A stretch of 18,204 nucleotides of DNA. Origin: Bacteroidales bacterium. GTDB lineage: Bacteria > Bacteroidota > Bacteroidia > Bacteroidales > Paludibacteraceae. A model generated the notes under the pieces. The model worked only from the letters and a program-made list of their open reading frames with translations. It ran no database searches and was not told the origin of the DNA. This document shows positions 1 through 7,316 of the stretch, one piece after another (positions within the stretch are counted from its first letter, which is position 1; each line of letters opens with the position of its first letter). Made by a program: the position numbers and the translations under genes. The stretch covers positions 1 through 18,204 of the forward strand of contig CAAGML010000082.1 of assembly GCA_900771035.1 (NCBI GenBank). The letters are read 5' to 3'.

Positions 1-31
1 CCATCATCTTGTAAAGTAACGGGGTATGCAT

Positions 32-1891
32 CTAAAATCGGATCATTCTCAGAAAACCCAAATACTCCTGAATGTTCTCCTCGGTTATAGACACGCTTTT
101 GACCTTTTCTTCAGCTATCTCTCTTGCCACTTTCCGCAGTATCTTGGCAATCTGCTTGTCCATTGCACGGACGCCTGATTCGCGTGTGTAGTTCTCGGCT
201 ATCGTTCTCAGAGCTTCCCTGCTAATCTTGAACTGTTTTTTGTTCAGACCGTGTTTCTCAAGTTCCTGTGGCACAAGGTGACGTGTCGCTATTTCTATCT
301 TTTCTTCTGTCAGATAGCCGTTTATCTCGATAAGTTCCATTCTGTCGCGCAGTGGGGCGGGGATGCCTCCGAGGTCGTTGGCAGTGGCGATGAAGAGCAC
401 GTTTGACAGGTCGTAGTCAGCATCGACGTAGTTGTCATGGAATGCCGAGTTCTGCTCTGGATCCAGAACCTCAAGGAGTGCCGACGATGGGTCGCCGTGC
501 GCATCTTTAGACAGTTTGTCTATTTCGTCCAGGATAAACACGGGGTTTGACGACTTGCATTTAATCAGGTTGCTGATTATGCGTCCTGGCATTGCCTCGA
601 TGTAGGTCTTTCTGTGTCCACGGATTTCAGCCTCGTCGCTCACGCCGCCGAGCGATATTCTTGCGTATTTTCTGCCCAGAGTCTCGGCTATCGACTTGCC
701 TAAAGAGGTTTTGCCGACTCCCGGAGGGCCGTAAAGGCAGATGATAGGGCTTTTCAGGTCGCCTTTCAGCTTCAGCACAGCGAGGTATTCAAGAATTCTC
801 TCCTTGACCTTTTCCATTCCGTAGTGGTTCTTGTTGATGACCTTCTCGGCTTTTGTCAGGTTGAAGTTGTCTTTCGTATTGTTTTTCCACGGGATGTCAA
901 GCAGTGTCTGGAGGTAGGCGTATTGTACCTGATAGTCAGGAGACTGTGGGTTCATGTGCTTCAGTTTTCCCAGTTCCCGGTCAAAATGCTTGAATGTCTC
1001 GAAGTTACCCCAGTTTATTTCCCTCATCTTCTTTTCGAACTCGGCGATGTCAGACTCGTCTGCGAATCCGCCGTTTTCCTGGTCGTCGCTCAGTTTGCTT
1101 TGCAGGGATTTAATCTCCTCTCTGATGAAATACTCACGCTGCTGGCGGTCTATGTCGCCTTTCAGTCTGTCTTTCACCCTTTTGCGCATTTCCAACACCT
1201 GCAACTGCGCCTGGATTGTCCTCATCAGTTTCAGGCCTCGCTCAAGCACGTTAGGCTCTTCGATGAGTTCCTTTTTAATTTCTGCCGCGCACTGCACGTT
1301 CGAGCAGACGAAGTTGATGGCCATCGAAGGTTTCTTGATTTCAGACATGGTGATGTCAATCTCGTCAGCCACGTCTTCGGACTCACGCGCTAACATTATC
1401 CTCGATTTCACCGCCTCGTCAGCCAGTGCCTTCATCTCCTCGTGGCAGCCTTCTGGCTCAAAGTCTTTCAGGATTTCCACTTTAGCGATGAGGTAGGGGG
1501 TGTCCATAGCCTGCTCCATAATCCTGGCCCTGCTTTTGCCTTGCAGTATCACAACCGTTGTCTTGTCGGGCATGTCAACTATCTTCAGGACTTCGGCGAT
1601 GCAGCCGATTTGGATGATGTCGTCAAAATCGGGATTGTCGTTGTTCCTGTCGTACTGTGTGCATGCCAATATCTCCCTGTTGTGCTTGAAAGCCTCTTTG
1701 ACAAGTTTCATCGACTTTTTCCTTCCCACATGCACGGGCAGGATTATCTCGGGGAACAGCATCATGTTCCTCATCGTCAGAACCGGCAGAAGTTCCCCCG
1801 TAACGCAGCGCAATGTCCCGTCGCCAGTCTCGCCGACGATGTTTATCACCTCCTTTTTCGTGTTTTCGTTGTCTGAATCTAAGATACTCAT
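32..1891 (-). CDS. lon: ATP-dependent protease Lon, lacking its proteolytic domain in frame (truncated or frameshifted)
   Basis: Lon unfolds and degrades damaged or regulatory proteins in the cytoplasm. Visible parts, numbered from the ATG at 1889-1891: the Lon N-terminal substrate-binding domain (about 33-240), a helical linker, and an AAA+ module with Walker A GPPGVGKT (388-395) and Walker B VFILDEIDK (451-459), then the helical lid. The protein ends after about 619 residues with EYLGFLRMIRF, exactly where Lon proteins pass into the roughly 200-residue Ser-Lys protease domain. Full-length family members are about 780-820 residues. If one base is added in the A-run at 53-56, reading continues as GFSENDPILDAYPV with no stop to the window edge, so a frameshift or sequencing slip is likely. 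A longer reading from 2041 adds 50 residues that do not look like Lon, so the internal ATG is preferred. Divergent from cstA. Confidence 0.9.
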   Translation of the reverse strand: MSILDSDNENTKKEVINIVGETGDGTLRCVTGELLPVLTMRNMMLFPEIILPVHVGRKKSMKLVKEAFKHNREILACTQYDRNNDNPDFDDIIQIGCIAEVLKIVDMPDKTTVVILQGKSRARIMEQAMDTPYLIAKVEILKDFEPEGCHEEMKALADEAVKSRIMLARESEDVADEIDITMSEIKKPSMAINFVCSNVQCAAEIKKELIEEPNVLERGLKLMRTIQAQLQVLEMRKRVKDRLKGDIDRQQREYFIREEIKSLQSKLSDDQENGGFADESDIAEFEKKMREINWGNFETFKHFDRELGKLKHMNPQSPDYQVQYAYLQTLLDIPWKNNTKDNFNLTKAEKVINKNHYGMEKVKERILEYLAVLKLKGDLKSPIICLYGPPGVGKTSLGKSIAETLGRKYARISLGGVSDEAEIRGHRKTYIEAMPGRIISNLIKCKSSNPVFILDEIDKLSKDAHGDPSSALLEVLDPEQNSAFHDNYVDADYDLSNVLFIATANDLGGIPAPLRDRMELIEINGYLTEEKIEIATRHLVPQELEKHGLNKKQFKISREALRTIAENYTRESGVRAMDKQIAKILRKVAREIAEEKVKSVSITEENIQEYLGFLRMIRF

Positions 1892-1942
1892 ATTATTTTT
1901 TGTGTTATTTTGTCCGCTTTGACATCTTGCGACTACCGACAA

Positions 1943-1959
1943 TGTGCCATATTGGCACA
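1943..1959. promoter_or_regulatory. 17-bp palindrome upstream of lon (possible operator)
   Basis: TGTGCCA and TGGCACA form perfect 7-bp arms around a 3-base centre (TAT). The site lies 52-68 bases upstream of the lon start codon, where a repressor or activator of lon could bind. No clear TAnnTTTG promoter box was found on the lon strand. Part of the site (TGGCAC) resembles the -24 half of a sigma-54 promoter, but no matching -12 GC lies at the right distance on either strand. A regulatory role is inference from symmetry and position. Confidence 0.45.
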
Positions 1960-2095
1960 AAAACGCCTTTCCGCTCTGAGAAACGCTGTGTTTTAGCCGT
2001 GTTGCCGGGGAATGTTCCCTACTCATCAACCTTCGTGCCATCTTGCCCCGGTGGCGGAAAGTCCGGGACTATAAAAGTCTGGCAGCATATAGGTT

Positions 2096-2271
2096 CAGCC
2101 TACGGGCAGCCTACGGGCAGCTTACGGGCAGCCTACGGGCAGCTTACGGGCAGCCTACGGGCAGCTTACGGGCAGCTTACGGGCAGCCTTCGGGCAGCCT
2201 TCGGGCAGCCTTCGGGCAGCCTTCGGGCAGCCTTCGGGCAGCATACGGGCAGCCTTCGGGCAGCCTACGTT
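2096..2271. repeat. Tandem array of fifteen 11-bp repeats plus one degenerate unit; each forms a UNCG-loop mini-hairpin
   Basis: The unit CAGCCTWCGGG repeats without gaps from 2096 to 2260; a sixteenth unit (2261-2271) ends in GTT. Units 1, 2, 4 and 6 carry CCTACG; 3, 5, 7 and 8 carry CTTACG; 9-13 and 15 carry CCTTCG; 14 carries CATACG. Read as + strand RNA, most units fold as GCC-UNCG-GGC, a 3-bp stem with a UUCG or UACG loop, separated from the next hairpin by a single A. The variable bases are mostly the free N of the loop and one closing-pair position. The unit is not a multiple of three and the surrounding reading frames look non-coding. The function is unknown. Confidence 0.95.
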
Positions 2272-2286
2272 AATAATAGGTTAAAC

Positions 2287-2333
2287 AGGAGGTGATGATG
2301 AGAAAATATTCAAAGCTATATTTTCATCATTGA
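2287..2333 (+). other. Perfect Shine-Dalgarno sequence followed by an 11-codon ORF (possible leader peptide)
   Basis: AGGAGGTGAT at 2287-2296 is fully complementary to the usual 3' end of 16S rRNA. Five bases after AGGAGG is an ATG (2298) opening an 11-codon frame, MRKYSKLYFHH, with TGA at 2331-2333. Bacteroidota genes seldom use strong Shine-Dalgarno sequences, so this one stands out. The GTGATGA within it can pair with TCATCA at 2324-2329 or with TCATCAC at 2347-2353, which would hide the site. The match may be accidental; no expression evidence exists. Confidence 0.3.
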
Positions 2334-2358
2334 GTCCTCGGAAAAGTCATCACGCTAA
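2292..2358 (+). ncRNA. Structured element, copy 1 (shares a 29-base block with the right edge of the window)
   Basis: The block 2330-2358 matches 18170-18198 at 23 of 29 positions without gaps; the shared core reads TTGAGnCCTCG, then AAA and ATCnCGCTAA. Here the left arm GTGATGA (2292-2298) can pair with either of two downstream arms, giving two mutually exclusive hairpins. Downstream bases (CTTTG and CAAAG at about 2361-2377) can form another short stem. It could be a small RNA, a mobile-element remnant or a cis-acting structure. No known RNA family was recognised. Strand is assigned from the hairpin reading and is uncertain. Confidence 0.35.
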
Positions 2359-2491
2359 CCCTTTGAACAGCCAAAGCTAAAGCCGATGTGCGAAGCTTGA
2401 ATAAAGGGCGATATTATCCCTGCATGTCACTGGTCAACACTATGTGGAAAACTTTTTCGTGAATATATGCCTGTGTTTATGATTTTTTTTG
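2359..2491. other. Non-coding stretch before cstA
   Basis: No credible gene was seen. It contains weak hairpin potential (AGGG and CCCT arms around 2405-2422) and leads into the cstA promoter. Confidence 0.5.
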
Positions 2492-2499
2492 TAACTTTG
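2492..2499 (+). promoter_or_regulatory. Bacteroidota-type promoter -7 box (TAACTTTG) for the cstA operon
   Basis: TAACTTTG matches the Bacteroidota TAnnTTTG consensus. It sits 26 bases before the cstA ATG, giving a 5' leader of roughly 20 bases. The -33 element is weak (a TGTG/GTTT stretch around 2472-2478). Its position ahead of four tightly packed genes makes it the likely operon promoter. Confidence 0.75.
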
Positions 2500-2525
2500 C
2501 ACCCAAAACATGATGTTTCTTAATT

Positions 2526-3980
2526 ATGGTCTCTTTTTCATTGGCGATAGTCCTTCTTGTCGTGGGCTATATTGTTTACGGCCGTCTGGTCGAGCGTGTT
2601 TTCCGTATAGACAGGGAACGTGTCACACCTGCCATCGAGAAGGCTGACGGCATTGACTACATTTCAATGCCAGCCTGGAAGATTTTTCTCATTCAGTTTC
2701 TCAACATAGCAGGTCTCGGGCCTATCTTCGGTGCTATCATGGGGGTGATGTTCGGTCCTGCCGCTTTTCTGTGGATTGTCTTCGGATGTATCTTCGGCGG
2801 TGCCGTACACGACTTTTTCTCAGGAATGATTTCACTGCGCTCAGATGGTGCCTCGTGTCCTGAAATCATTGGAAATCAGTTGGGAAACGGGATGCGCAAA
2901 TTCGTCCGCGTCTTCACCTGCATACTTCTTTTCGGTGTAGGGGCGGTCTTCATCAGCGGACCTGCCGACATTCTTCACGAGATATTCTCGTCCGTCTCGC
3001 GTGCATGGTGGATTTACATTGTCTTCGCATATTATATCCTTGCCACGGTCCTGCCCATCGACAAACTTATCGGCAGGATTTATCCTATTTTCGGTGCTTT
3101 GCTCCTCTTCATGGCAGTCGCCATTCTCGGTGCCCTATATTTTACCGCAGCCCCTATACCCGAGGTCTGGCATGGTATCTCGCGTCCTCATCCTGACGGA
3201 TTGCCGCTCTTCCCGATGATGTTCATCTCAATCGCCTGTGGTGCGGTGTCGGGTTTCCACGCCACACAGTCGCCAATGATGGCACGCTGTATGACCAACG
3301 AGAAATACGGTCGTCCTTGTTTTTACGGCGCAATGATTGCTGAGGGCATAGTCGCCCTGATATGGGCGGCAGCTGCCTCCTCTTACTGGGGTTCGCTCGA
3401 CGGACTGCATGATTTCGTGAAAAATTGCCCTGCCGGCTCCAACACCAGTGCCCTGGCTGTCAACACTATCTGCAACGGATGGCTTGGCACTTTCGGCGGC
3501 ATACTCGCCGTCCTTGGTGTTGTGGTCGCTCCTATCACATCTGGCGACACCGCCCTGCGTTCAGCGAGACTCACGATAGCCGACGCTTTCCGCTTTGACC
3601 AGTCAAAATCCATTTACCGCCTTGGAGTATCCATCCCTATCTTTGTCCTTGTATATCTGCTTCTCCAGATTGATTTCTCCGTCGTTTGGCGCTACAACGC
3701 ATGGTTCAACCAGACTCTTGCCACTATCACCCTTTGGGCAATCACCGTCTATCTGGCCAAACTTGGCAATAAATTCTGGATTGCCCTCTTCCCTGCGGCT
3801 TTCATGACATTCAACTGCGTCTGCTATCTTTTGGTCGCACCTGAATGCTTTATCTGTTTTGACTTTGCCCTTGCGTACTCGCTAAGTGCCTTAGTCACGG
3901 TCTCTCTTGTGTTCTGGCTTCTCTATACGGCTCATCGTCTCAGGTATGACACGCCTTCGACGATGGATAACATTAGGTGA
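2526..3980 (+). CDS. cstA: CstA-family carbon-starvation transporter (inner membrane)
   Basis: A multi-pass integral membrane protein of 484 residues, hydrophobic along its length. Family features are visible: the N-terminal VVGYIVYGR segment, WKIFLIQFLNIAGLGPIFGA (about 51-70), GAVHDFFSGMISLRSDGAS (92-110) and FHATQSPMMARCM in mid-protein. CstA and its relative BtsT in E. coli import peptides and pyruvate and are about 700 residues long. This short form is common in Bacteroidota, so the exact substrate cannot be assigned. The ATG at 2526 fits the promoter 26 bases upstream. The stop codon overlaps the start of the helicase gene by four bases (GTGA), which implies translational coupling. Confidence 0.9.
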   Translation: MVSFSLAIVLLVVGYIVYGRLVERVFRIDRERVTPAIEKADGIDYISMPAWKIFLIQFLNIAGLGPIFGAIMGVMFGPAAFLWIVFGCIFGGAVHDFFSGMISLRSDGASCPEIIGNQLGNGMRKFVRVFTCILLFGVGAVFISGPADILHEIFSSVSRAWWIYIVFAYYILATVLPIDKLIGRIYPIFGALLLFMAVAILGALYFTAAPIPEVWHGISRPHPDGLPLFPMMFISIACGAVSGFHATQSPMMARCMTNEKYGRPCFYGAMIAEGIVALIWAAAASSYWGSLDGLHDFVKNCPAGSNTSALAVNTICNGWLGTFGGILAVLGVVVAPITSGDTALRSARLTIADAFRFDQSKSIYRLGVSIPIFVLVYLLLQIDFSVVWRYNAWFNQTLATITLWAITVYLAKLGNKFWIALFPAAFMTFNCVCYLLVAPECFICFDFALAYSLSALVTVSLVFWLLYTAHRLRYDTPSTMDNIR

Positions 3981-6469
3981 GTTCTATTATCGAAACGTCG
4001 AGACTATATGACTCCGTGATTGAGATGGTCGAGATGACCAACCGCTCACTCTTCATTACCGGTAAGGCAGGCACCGGCAAGACGACTATGCTGCGCAGTA
4101 TAGTCAGCCGTAATTTCAAACGTGCCGTCGTCGTCGCACCTACAGGTGTCGCCGCAATCAATGCAGAGGGAATGACCATACACTCCTTCTTCCAACTCCC
4201 CTTTGGTCCCGCCGTCCCCACTCCACAGGGCAGGTATTCGCTTGTCGCACAGCAGAAGATACGCAAGGAACGCTCCTCACTCTTCTGCGAACTCGAACTC
4301 CTCATCATTGATGAGATTTCGATGGTTCGTGCTGACATCCTTGATGCTATTGACACGGTTCTCAGATATTACCGTCATCGTCCTGAAATTCCTTTCGGTG
4401 GTGTGCAGGTGGTCTTCTTTGGCGACCTCTACCAACTTCCCCCAGTAGTCACAGAGGATGAGTATCAGCTTCTTTCGCCATATTATCAGTCGTTCTATTT
4501 CTTCGACGCAAAGGTTATGGCTGAGCTTCAGCCCGTCGTCGTCGAGCTTGACACAATTTTCCGCCAGACCAACGCCGATTTCATCACCCTACTCAACGAA
4601 CTGCGCAACAATTGCATATCCCCTCATTCCATGACCCTTCTACAGTCGCGTTTCAACCCGCAGTTCCAACTTCAGGACGACGACCAGAACATCCTTCTCA
4701 CCACGCATAATGCCAAGGCAGACAGCGTAAACCTCCGGCAGATGGCAAGCCTCCGGACAAAATCCGCCCGTTTTTCAGCCTCTGTCCGTGACGATTTCCC
4801 AGAAAAATCATACCCTGCCGACAGCGAGCTTGAACTGAAAATCAATGCCCGTGTCATGTTCATCGTCAACGACCGCCAGACCCCTCGCCGTTATTACAAC
4901 GGCATGATAGGCGTCGTCAAGAGTTTTGGCGAAAATTCCGTAACTGTCTATTGCCGAGACACTGACAAAACCATTGAGGTTCTCCCTGAGGAGTGGGCAA
5001 ACCGCTCTTACCAGGTTGACCCGAAGACCAACGAGATTCACGAGAAAATCCTCGGCACTTTTTCCCAAATCCCCCTCCGACTTGCCTGGGCAATCACCAT
5101 CCACAAAAGCCAGGGTCTTACTTTCGATAATGTGGTCATTGACTCTGCCGCCGCTTTCGCCTCTGGTCAGGTCTATGTCGCATTCTCACGTTGTCGCACG
5201 CTTGAAGGCATCACCCTCACCTCAATGGTCAACCCATCCTCCCTTCGCGTAGATACACGTGTTGTCTCTTATTGTCAGACGGCTCTTCCCCTCGACCGTT
5301 TTCTTGGGCAGCTTGAAACCGACAGACTCTCATACTGCCGCCAATTGGCAATGGACCTTTTTGACCTCCGTCCTCTTTACGCCCTCGCACTTGAGGTCCG
5401 TGCCGTCGCTACTACCCATAAAAAATCATTTTCCGATGGAATCGTGGATTTTGCCGACTCTCTCTGCAAATCAACTTCCGATGTCTCAACGGTATCATCG
5501 CGTTTTCTTGACCAACTGCGCACAATCTCTCAGACTGAATTGCAAAACAGGATTCATGCGGCATCAGGCTATTTTCTCCCTCGCCTGGACCAGCTGAACG
5601 GTGAAATAGAAACTTCACGCTACACAACCGACAGTCGTGACAATGCCGAGTCTTACCTCAACAAACTCAAAGAGTTGTATTTCCTCGTTGCCCGCAAATG
5701 TTTTCTCATGGAACGTCTCTCAGACGATTTCACCGTTAAACGTTATTTTGACTATCGTGCAGGGTTCATCAACCCTCGTTTCACGGTCCGTGCCTATTCA
5801 GTCGAATCTTCATACGATGACGAGACTCTTGCCAACCCTCAGCTCTTCTATGCCCTCTGCCGTTGGCGTACTGAGTATTGTGACGAGCAGCAAATCCCTA
5901 AATACATTATGTTCTACACCAAGACATTGAAAGAGATTGCCGCAACCCTCCCTACCACCGAAAAACAGTTGCTCAAGATTAACGGCTTTGGCAAAACCAA
6001 GGTGAAAAAGTTCGGTGCAAAGTGCATTGAGTTGGTCTGCCGTTACTGCGAGGCTAACAAAATCCCTTACGACCGTGAACTCAATATCGAACAGAATATT
6101 GATGAATTGTCCGAGCAAACCATTGAGTATAAAAAGCCAAAGCAGAAAAAACAGAAGGAGAAAAAGCCACCCAAAGTCCCGACCATTGACCTGACGCTCG
6201 AACTCCTCAACAACGGAAAGACGCTTGAGGAGGTGGCGGCTGAACGCAGTTTACGCTTTGACACCATCGTCAACCACCTTTGCCAGCTCATAATCCAGCA
6301 TAGGATAGACGGGATACGATATGTTGACCCTGATGTGGTCTCATTTGTAGCCTCAAAATATGCTGCCGACCCTGACGTGCGTCTTGAATACATTTATGAA
6401 AAACTGAATAAGGCAGTGCCTTACGAATTGCTTCGTATTGCCAAGGCATGTGCCGAATCAAAAAATTAA
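3977..6469 (+). CDS. Pif1/RecD-like superfamily 1 helicase with HRDC and C-terminal HTH domains
   Basis: An 830-residue cytoplasmic ATPase. N-terminal helicase motifs: Walker A GKAGTGKTT (29-37), Walker B LLIIDE (109-114), FFGDLYQLPPV (147-157) and the C-terminal pair WAITIHKSQGLTF (371-383) and VYVAFSRCR (399-407), typical of Pif1/RecD-type DNA helicases. An HRDC-like nucleic-acid-binding domain follows (about 618-692), with its GFGKTKVKKFG hairpin, then a Lys-rich linker (about 718-734) and a helix-turn-helix domain of the kind also fused to RecQ (about 736-775). The GTG at 3977 is chosen because homologues carry a short helix before the Walker A motif; an ATG 16 codons later is the alternative. 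Likely role: DNA unwinding in replication or repair, inferred from the family. It overlaps cstA by four bases. Confidence 0.9.
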   Translation: MSSIIETSRLYDSVIEMVEMTNRSLFITGKAGTGKTTMLRSIVSRNFKRAVVVAPTGVAAINAEGMTIHSFFQLPFGPAVPTPQGRYSLVAQQKIRKERSSLFCELELLIIDEISMVRADILDAIDTVLRYYRHRPEIPFGGVQVVFFGDLYQLPPVVTEDEYQLLSPYYQSFYFFDAKVMAELQPVVVELDTIFRQTNADFITLLNELRNNCISPHSMTLLQSRFNPQFQLQDDDQNILLTTHNAKADSVNLRQMASLRTKSARFSASVRDDFPEKSYPADSELELKINARVMFIVNDRQTPRRYYNGMIGVVKSFGENSVTVYCRDTDKTIEVLPEEWANRSYQVDPKTNEIHEKILGTFSQIPLRLAWAITIHKSQGLTFDNVVIDSAAAFASGQVYVAFSRCRTLEGITLTSMVNPSSLRVDTRVVSYCQTALPLDRFLGQLETDRLSYCRQLAMDLFDLRPLYALALEVRAVATTHKKSFSDGIVDFADSLCKSTSDVSTVSSRFLDQLRTISQTELQNRIHAASGYFLPRLDQLNGEIETSRYTTDSRDNAESYLNKLKELYFLVARKCFLMERLSDDFTVKRYFDYRAGFINPRFTVRAYSVESSYDDETLANPQLFYALCRWRTEYCDEQQIPKYIMFYTKTLKEIAATLPTTEKQLLKINGFGKTKVKKFGAKCIELVCRYCEANKIPYDRELNIEQNIDELSEQTIEYKKPKQKKQKEKKPPKVPTIDLTLELLNNGKTLEEVAAERSLRFDTIVNHLCQLIIQHRIDGIRYVDPDVVSFVASKYAADPDVRLEYIYEKLNKAVPYELLRIAKACAESKN

Positions 6470-6481
6470 CACATAATACTT

Positions 6482-7315
6482 ATGGATACTAAACCATTGA
6501 TGGATTTTCTTGACAGTTTGGCAACAGTCAGCCAGCTTGAAGAATCTAAGAATGCCATTGACAACAGTCTGCGGGGTATTCTCTCTCAGTTGGACGACCT
6601 GAAAAAACAGAATGCCGAGCAGAAAACCCTTCTTGACCGTTATGCAAGGATAATGCAGGAACAGACAACCCTGATAGCAGGTCTGAACAGAATAGTGAAC
6701 GATAAAATGGACCTCATATCTGACGCTGTCAAAATGTTCAACGAGCGCATCGACCAGATTACCGCCCAGCCTCTATATATCAAAACTGAACCAGAGCCAA
6801 TACAAGAACCAGTGCATGAGCCAATGCCTGAGTTAATACCAGAGCCAGAACCTGAGCCAATGCATGAGCCAGAACCTGAGCCAATACCAGAACCAGAACC
6901 AGTGCAAGAGCCAGAACCTGAGCTAATACCAGAGCCAGAACCTGAACCTGAGCCAATGCCAGAGCCAAAACCAATGCCAAAGGCAGACTCTCAGACCCTT
7001 GCCGACTCAATCCACGTAGAAGAGACCCTTGCCGACAAACTGTCAAAAACAGTTGAACACACAACTCTTGCCAGCTCTATCAATACATCACATATCGAGA
7101 CTATTCAGTCAGCGATAACGATTGCCGACCGCTTTCGTTTTCAGCGAGAACTTTTCTCTGGTAATGGGGCTTTGATGAGTTCCACGATAGACTACCTCAA
7201 CAATTTATCGACTAAGGAAGAGGCAGAAGCCTATATCAGCGGTAAATTCAACTGGGACTCAAATAACCCGGCTGTGGCTGATTTTCTTGCAATCGTCAGC
7301 CGTAAGTATTGTTGA
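6482..7315 (+). CDS. Coiled-coil protein with a Pro-Glu repeat, function unknown
   Basis: This 277-residue protein has no signal peptide and no membrane segment. Residues 15-95 are predicted from the sequence to be helical and coiled-coil (heptad-like [25 protein letters not shown]). Residues 103-166 form an extended acidic Pro-Glu tract with EP, MPEP, IPEP and VQEP variants, probably a stiff rod or spacer. Residues 200-277 form a compact C-terminal domain ([16 protein letters not shown], then [21 protein letters not shown]). My recollection is that similar C-terminal domains occur in uncharacterised Bacteroidales proteins, but this is unverified. It starts 12 bases after the helicase stop and ends one base before rsmI, so it is co-transcribed. 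The function is not recognised. Confidence 0.85.
   Translation: MDTKPLMDFLDSLATVSQLEESKNAIDNSLRGILSQLDDLKKQNAEQKTLLDRYARIMQEQTTLIAGLNRIVNDKMDLISDAVKMFNERIDQITAQPLYIKTEPEPIQEPVHEPMPELIPEPEPEPMHEPEPEPIPEPEPVQEPEPELIPEPEPEPEPMPEPKPMPKADSQTLADSIHVEETLADKLSKTVEHTTLASSINTSHIETIQSAITIADRFRFQRELFSGNGALMSSTIDYLNNLSTKEEAEAYISGKFNWDSNNPAVADFLAIVSRKYC
6788..6979 (+). repeat. In-frame Pro-Glu codon repeat
   Basis: Hexamer-like CCAGAA, CCTGAG and GAGCCA units encode (E-P)n with scattered Met, Ile, Gln and His. The tract covers residues 103-166 of the 6482-7315 protein. Its low complexity suggests that its length varies by slippage between strains. Confidence 0.85.
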
Positions 7316-7316
7316 T

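Noticed and set aside
1943..1972. Sigma-54-like promoter (TGGCAC) near lon.
   Set aside because: No GC dinucleotide lies at the required -12 position on either strand; the dyad symmetry explains the match better.
1892..2041. A 50-residue N-terminal extension of Lon beginning at 2041.
   Set aside because: The extension is Arg/Ser/Gln-rich and unlike Lon N-termini. It spans the likely regulatory palindrome, and the ATG at 1889-1891 gives a normal N-terminus.
2056..2067. GGAAAGTCCGGG matches the conserved 5' core (P4 region) of bacterial RNase P RNA.
   Set aside because: Other RNase P hallmarks (GGTAAGAG, ACAGAA with the 3' P4 strand) are absent from the following 400 bases, which are taken up by the 11-bp repeats. 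A chance or remnant match is more likely.
2043..2273. Open reading frames running through the 11-bp repeats (Gly-Ser-Leu-Arg-Ala-Ala-Tyr repeats).
   Set aside because: Open frames follow automatically from a stop-free 11-bp repeat. More than one frame is open, and there is no promoter or known domain.
6780..7064. Antisense frame with Leu-Ala-Leu-Val repeats.
   Set aside because: It is the shadow of the Pro-Glu codon repeat on the opposite strand.
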